This document shows, piece after piece, positions 60,828 to 64,000 of a DNA stretch of 64,000 bases (position 1 is the stretch's first letter; each line of letters starts with the position of its first letter). This stretch comes from Desulfomonile tiedjei (GTDB lineage Bacteria > Desulfobacterota > Desulfomonilia > Desulfomonilales > Desulfomonilaceae): NCBI GenBank assembly GCA_016212925.1, contig JACRDF010000037.1, positions 62,001-126,000 on the forward strand, read 5' to 3'. The translations under genes and the position numbers were made by a program. The notes beneath the pieces were generated by a model. It searched no databases. It saw only the letters and a program-made list of their open reading frames with translations, and had not been told where the DNA came from.

Positions 60828-63104
60828 ATGACCAGTGACCTCACCGGAAATATTGGCGAAAGTGTTCCCAGGATTGGGGCGCGCTCCAGGCTCCTCGGCC
60901 GCGCTCGCTTTGCCGCGGACATTGATCTGCCAGGCGCGTTGACCCTCATGGCGTTGCGGAGTGACAGGCCGCATGCTTTGGTGCTCGATGTCGACATAAG
61001 CAAAGCGCAGGCTGTATCTGGTTGCGTGAAGGTCTTCACATCCAAAGATATTCCAGGCCGAAATCGGCTTGGCATCATCAACAAGGACCAGCCGCTCCTG
61101 GCGGAAGATAAGGTCAGATGCATTGGCGATCCCATCGCGCTGGTCGCTGCTGAGACTCCTGAGGCGGCTGAACAGGCTGTCCGAGCCATTCGCGTTACTT
61201 ACCGGGACCTGCCCGCGATCCTGGATCCCGAAGAAGCTCTACGGCCCGGCGCGGAGCTAATCCATAAAACCGGCAATCTCCTGGGCAGACGAGTCGTCAA
61301 AAGAGGCAGCCCGGACAAGGCATTCCAGGAAGCGGACGTCATCGTCGAGAGGATTTACACTACCCCCCACCTTGAACACACATATCTGGAGCCTGACGCC
61401 GGAGCCGGATTCGTGGACCAGGACGGCCTTCTGGTGATTTACGCGTCGACTCAGAACCCCCACTACGATCAGAAAGATGTCGCGGACTTGCTGGCTTTGG
61501 ACGAAAGCAGGGTAAGAATCATTCAGGCTGCTACCGGAGGCGGATTCGGCTCCAAGCTGGACCTCAACGTACAAGGTTTCGTGGGGCTGGCGGCTTATCT
61601 GCTTAACCGGCCGGTCCGCATGGTTTACACCCGTGAAGAGGCGTTCCTGTGTACTGCAAAACGGCATCCGCTGAAAATCTACTATAAGACCGCAGCGACT
61701 CGCGAGGGCAGGCTGCTTGCCGCGGACGTGAAGATTATTGGTGACACGGGCGCGTACGCTTCGTACGGCTTGGCCGTGGTTACTAGGTCCGCGGTCCATG
61801 CGGTAGGGCCGTACGAAGTCCCCAATGTGCGGATCGAATCTTTGTTCGCGTATACGAACAACCCCATGGCCGGTGCAATGAGAGGCTTCGGCGTTCCCCA
61901 GATGGCCTTTGCTCACGAAGCTCAAATGGACTTGCTCGCCGAGGAGTTGGGGATCGATCCGCTGGAAATGCGGCTGCGGAATGCTTACCGAGTGGGCTCC
62001 TTGACTTCTACGGGACAAGAACTCAAGGCCAGTGTGGGGATCACCGCGACCCTGAAAGCAGTAGCTCCACACTATCTCCAGGCACTGGAAGAAAAGGAGA
62101 CCTCAGATCGATATCGCCGCCAAGGCGTGGGCATCGCGTCCATGTTTTATGGGATCGGTAACACAGGGGTTCAGAATCCATCCACCGCTCAGATAGAATT
62201 GACCCTTGAGGGCAAAATCCAGCTCTTTACAGGCGCGGCCGACGTAGGACAGGGGTCCTGCACCGCGCTCGCTCAGATTGCCGCCCAAGAACTTGGCATC
62301 AGACCTGACGAAATTCGCCTTGTGGTGGCGGACACGCTCCGGACCACTTCGGCCGGCGCGACTTCGGCCAGTCGTCAAACTTACATCTCCGGCAATGCAG
62401 TCTTGGACGCAGCGAAAAAACTCAAAGAAGTGCTTTTGACGGAAGCCGCAATGATCTTGAAGGCCGATCGAGAGAAGCTCATTGTCCAGCGCAGTGAGAT
62501 CCGGTCTGTGGCTGAGTCCGAGAAAACCGTTTCCTTCAAGAAGATCGCCGACCGAGCCCATCGAACCGGCATACCATTAAAGTGGCAGGGTTACTTTGAC
62601 CCTGCTACCACGTCATTGGATCCGGAGACCGGGCAAGGGGTCCCGTACGCCACGTACGCATTTGCGACACATTGCGCTAAGGTCGAAGTCGACACCCTGA
62701 CCGGCGAGGTCCACGTACTAAGAGTGGTCGCTGCCCACGATGTCGGGAAGGCCATCAATCCCGCGAGCGTTGAAGGTCAGATTTACAGCGGAGTGGCAAT
62801 GGGCATTGGGTTTGCCCTTATGGAGGAATTTGTTCCCGGAAAGACGGAATCCATGAAAGACTATCACATACCGTCATGTGCGGACATGCCCGCGACAGTC
62901 CCCATCATCATAGAAGACCCGGAACCCACTGGGCCGTACGGCGCGAAGGGAGTCGGGGAACCGGCCCTCATACCGACTGCCCCGGCCGTGGCAAATGCAA
63001 TTGCGGACGCGTTGGGCGTGCGGATATACGATTTGCCTGCAAACCTGGAGAGAGTTCTTAAGGCGTGTTCGACAGCCAAGAATCGTCGCAGTGAGGAGGA
63101 ATAA
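60828..63104 (+). CDS. Molybdenum hydroxylase, molybdopterin large subunit
   Basis: 758 residues, full length. GGGFGSK (237-243), MRGFG (351-355), and the base GVGE with Glu711 near the C-terminus are the cofactor and active-site positions of the xanthine-dehydrogenase family. The active-site loop of CO dehydrogenase (AYRxSFR with selanyl-Cys) is not present. It is a hydroxylase of aromatic N-heterocycles or aldehydes; with the enamidase next to it, nicotinate 6-hydroxylation is the leading guess. E. barkeri nicotinate dehydrogenase splits this subunit in two; here it is single. The stop overlaps the enamidase start by one base. Confidence 0.93.
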   Translation: MTSDLTGNIGESVPRIGARSRLLGRARFAADIDLPGALTLMALRSDRPHALVLDVDISKAQAVSGCVKVFTSKDIPGRNRLGIINKDQPLLAEDKVRCIGDPIALVAAETPEAAEQAVRAIRVTYRDLPAILDPEEALRPGAELIHKTGNLLGRRVVKRGSPDKAFQEADVIVERIYTTPHLEHTYLEPDAGAGFVDQDGLLVIYASTQNPHYDQKDVADLLALDESRVRIIQAATGGGFGSKLDLNVQGFVGLAAYLLNRPVRMVYTREEAFLCTAKRHPLKIYYKTAATREGRLLAADVKIIGDTGAYASYGLAVVTRSAVHAVGPYEVPNVRIESLFAYTNNPMAGAMRGFGVPQMAFAHEAQMDLLAEELGIDPLEMRLRNAYRVGSLTSTGQELKASVGITATLKAVAPHYLQALEEKETSDRYRRQGVGIASMFYGIGNTGVQNPSTAQIELTLEGKIQLFTGAADVGQGSCTALAQIAAQELGIRPDEIRLVVADTLRTTSAGATSASRQTYISGNAVLDAAKKLKEVLLTEAAMILKADREKLIVQRSEIRSVAESEKTVSFKKIADRAHRTGIPLKWQGYFDPATTSLDPETGQGVPYATYAFATHCAKVEVDTLTGEVHVLRVVAAHDVGKAINPASVEGQIYSGVAMGIGFALMEEFVPGKTESMKDYHIPSCADMPATVPIIIEDPEPTGPYGAKGVGEPALIPTAPAVANAIADALGVRIYDLPANLERVLKACSTAKNRRSEEE

Positions 63105-64000
63105 TGCCCCGGACCTTGATCAAGAACATCGGCACCCTGGTGAGTGGTAACATTGACAGCCCCATTATCAATTCCGATGCAATATTGGTTGCAGACGGTC
63201 GGATAGAAAAAATCGGAAGAACCGTGGATCTTCAATCCCCGGCCGCGGACATCACTGTCGACGCGGCAGGGAGTACCATTTCTCCCGGACTTATAGACTC
63301 GCATTGCCACGTTGTGCTGGGGGATTACACGCCCCGGCAAAACCAGATAGGCTTCCTGGAAAGCGAGGTTCACGGAGGCGTCACCACAATTATATCGGCG
63401 GGAGAAGTCCATCTTCCCGGAAGACCGAAAGATCCTGCCGGAACCAAAGCTCTGGCTATCCTCGCAGCAAAGGCTTTTGCCAACTTTCGCCCGTGCGGAG
63501 CCAAAGTTTTGGGCGGGGCAGTAATCCTGGAAAAGGGTCTCATTGAAAAAGACTTCGAGGAGATGGCCCGTGAGGGCGTTAGAATCGTGGGCGAGATAGG
63601 TCTCGGTTCCGTAAAATTCCCTGAAGACGCGGCTCCAATGGTCCAGTGGGCGAAAAAGAACGGCATGATCGTTCTGATGCACACCGGCGGAACGTCCATT
63701 CCAGGGAGCGACACGGTCACCGCGGACCAGGTGATAGCTGTTGACCCTCATATAGCCTGCCACGTCAATGGGGGTCCGACTTCCGTGTCGCCGCAGGAGA
63801 TCAAGAAACTGGTCGAAGAGACGTCCTATGCTTTAGAGCTGGTCCATTGCGGTAATCCCAGGACCATGATCGAGGCGCTGAACCTGGGCCTGAAAAAGAA
63901 CACCCTTGATAGATTCATCATCGGCAACGATGCTCCGTCGGGCACCGGAGTAATTCCGCTGGGCATCCTACGCGTAATCTGTATGGCCGCTTCGCTCACG
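63104..64000 (+). CDS. ena: Enamidase (nicotinate-fermentation type amidohydrolase), 3' end outside the window
   Basis: 299 residues visible from ATG 63104 (GAGGAGG site). An amidohydrolase with two metals: His67 and His69 (LIDSHCHV), bridging Glu164 (VGEIGLG), His193 (LMHTGG), His220 and Asp276 (GNDAPSGTG). The text GDYTPRQ, GGVTTIISAG and LPGRPKDPAGTKALAI matches, as I recall it, the E. barkeri enzyme, with these residues at the same numbers. That enzyme opens 1,4,5,6-tetrahydro-6-oxonicotinate to 2-formylglutarate and ammonia. Downstream genes are unknown. Other cyclic-enamide substrates are possible. Confidence 0.85.
   Translation, partial: MPRTLIKNIGTLVSGNIDSPIINSDAILVADGRIEKIGRTVDLQSPAADITVDAAGSTISPGLIDSHCHVVLGDYTPRQNQIGFLESEVHGGVTTIISAGEVHLPGRPKDPAGTKALAILAAKAFANFRPCGAKVLGGAVILEKGLIEKDFEEMAREGVRIVGEIGLGSVKFPEDAAPMVQWAKKNGMIVLMHTGGTSIPGSDTVTADQVIAVDPHIACHVNGGPTSVSPQEIKKLVEETSYALELVHCGNPRTMIEALNLGLKKNTLDRFIIGNDAPSGTGVIPLGILRVICMAASLT

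Noticed and set aside
59423-63104. Aerobic-type carbon monoxide dehydrogenase (CoxSML)
   Set aside because: Subunit layout fits, but the AYRxSFR loop that marks CO dehydrogenase is absent and the gene neighbourhood is catabolic for an N-heterocycle.
1-64000. tRNA, rRNA, CRISPR array, prophage or complete insertion sequence
   Set aside because: Intergenic stretches were read on both strands and no cloverleaf, rRNA segment, regular repeat-spacer pattern or transposase/integrase was seen. Short tRNA-like pieces could be missed by eye.

Overview
The window looks like a chromosomal segment of a Gram-negative anaerobe of the former Deltaproteobacteria (Desulfobacterota), possibly near Desulfomonile or the Syntrophobacterales. 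This is inferred from gene content: meso-DAP murein recycling (mpl), lipoproteins, a PATAN-type chemosensory operon, cobamide genes, a DUF1844 protein, an AmrS-type radical SAM enzyme and REP-like repeats. No rRNA, tRNA, CRISPR array or complete insertion sequence was seen.

Layout. (1) 1-11.4 kb, minus strand: a chemosensory operon. In transcription order it encodes a PATAN protein, a REC-PATAN-REC-CheB fusion, CheW, a methyl-accepting chemotaxis protein, CheY, a HAMP membrane protein, a 1165-residue CheA, a ParA ATPase and the start of a second CheB that runs off the left edge. (2) 11.8-19.2 kb, plus strand: a complete trp operon, E-G-(two small ORFs)-D-C-F-B-A, preceded by a textbook attenuator with a Trp-rich leader peptide. 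(3) 19.4-23.1 kb: a polytopic membrane protein, cobS and a CbiR-like cobamide-remodelling gene. (4) 23.3-27 kb, minus strand: a low-GC B12-type radical SAM gene, an RRM RNA-binding protein and two overlapping GNAT acetyltransferases. (5) 27.3-36.3 kb, plus strand: a winged-helix protein, mpl, amrS, rpe, a TPR protein, a degenerate MltD-like protein, Hsp20, a CbpA-type DnaJ, a DUF1844 protein and rpmB. (6) 36.4-40 kb, minus strand: the RelA/SpoT homologue and der. (7) 40-51.8 kb: a hairpin-rich intergenic region, lipoproteins, prs-rplY, lexA-dinB, a zinc-ribbon protein, two ankyrin-repeat proteins and a PilZ protein. (8) 52.2-64 kb, plus strand: a catabolic cluster with an XRE-cupin regulator, a LivK-type binding protein, a CoA-acylating aldehyde dehydrogenase, LivHMGF, a three-subunit molybdenum hydroxylase and the start of an enamidase.

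The most interesting locus is region 8. The enamidase carries the metal-ligand pattern of the Eubacterium barkeri nicotinate-fermentation enzyme. Beside a molybdenum hydroxylase and a methylmalonate-semialdehyde-type dehydrogenase it suggests anaerobic breakdown of nicotinate or a related N-heterocycle, possibly by way of glutaryl-CoA. Second is a pair of tiny paralogous proteins sharing an RW-x-PVA motif between trpG and trpD. Other loci worth attention are a CheB fusion lacking its catalytic Asp, a MltD-like pseudoenzyme, a LivG with a broken ABC signature, and a hairpin-rich stretch upstream of a lipoprotein gene.
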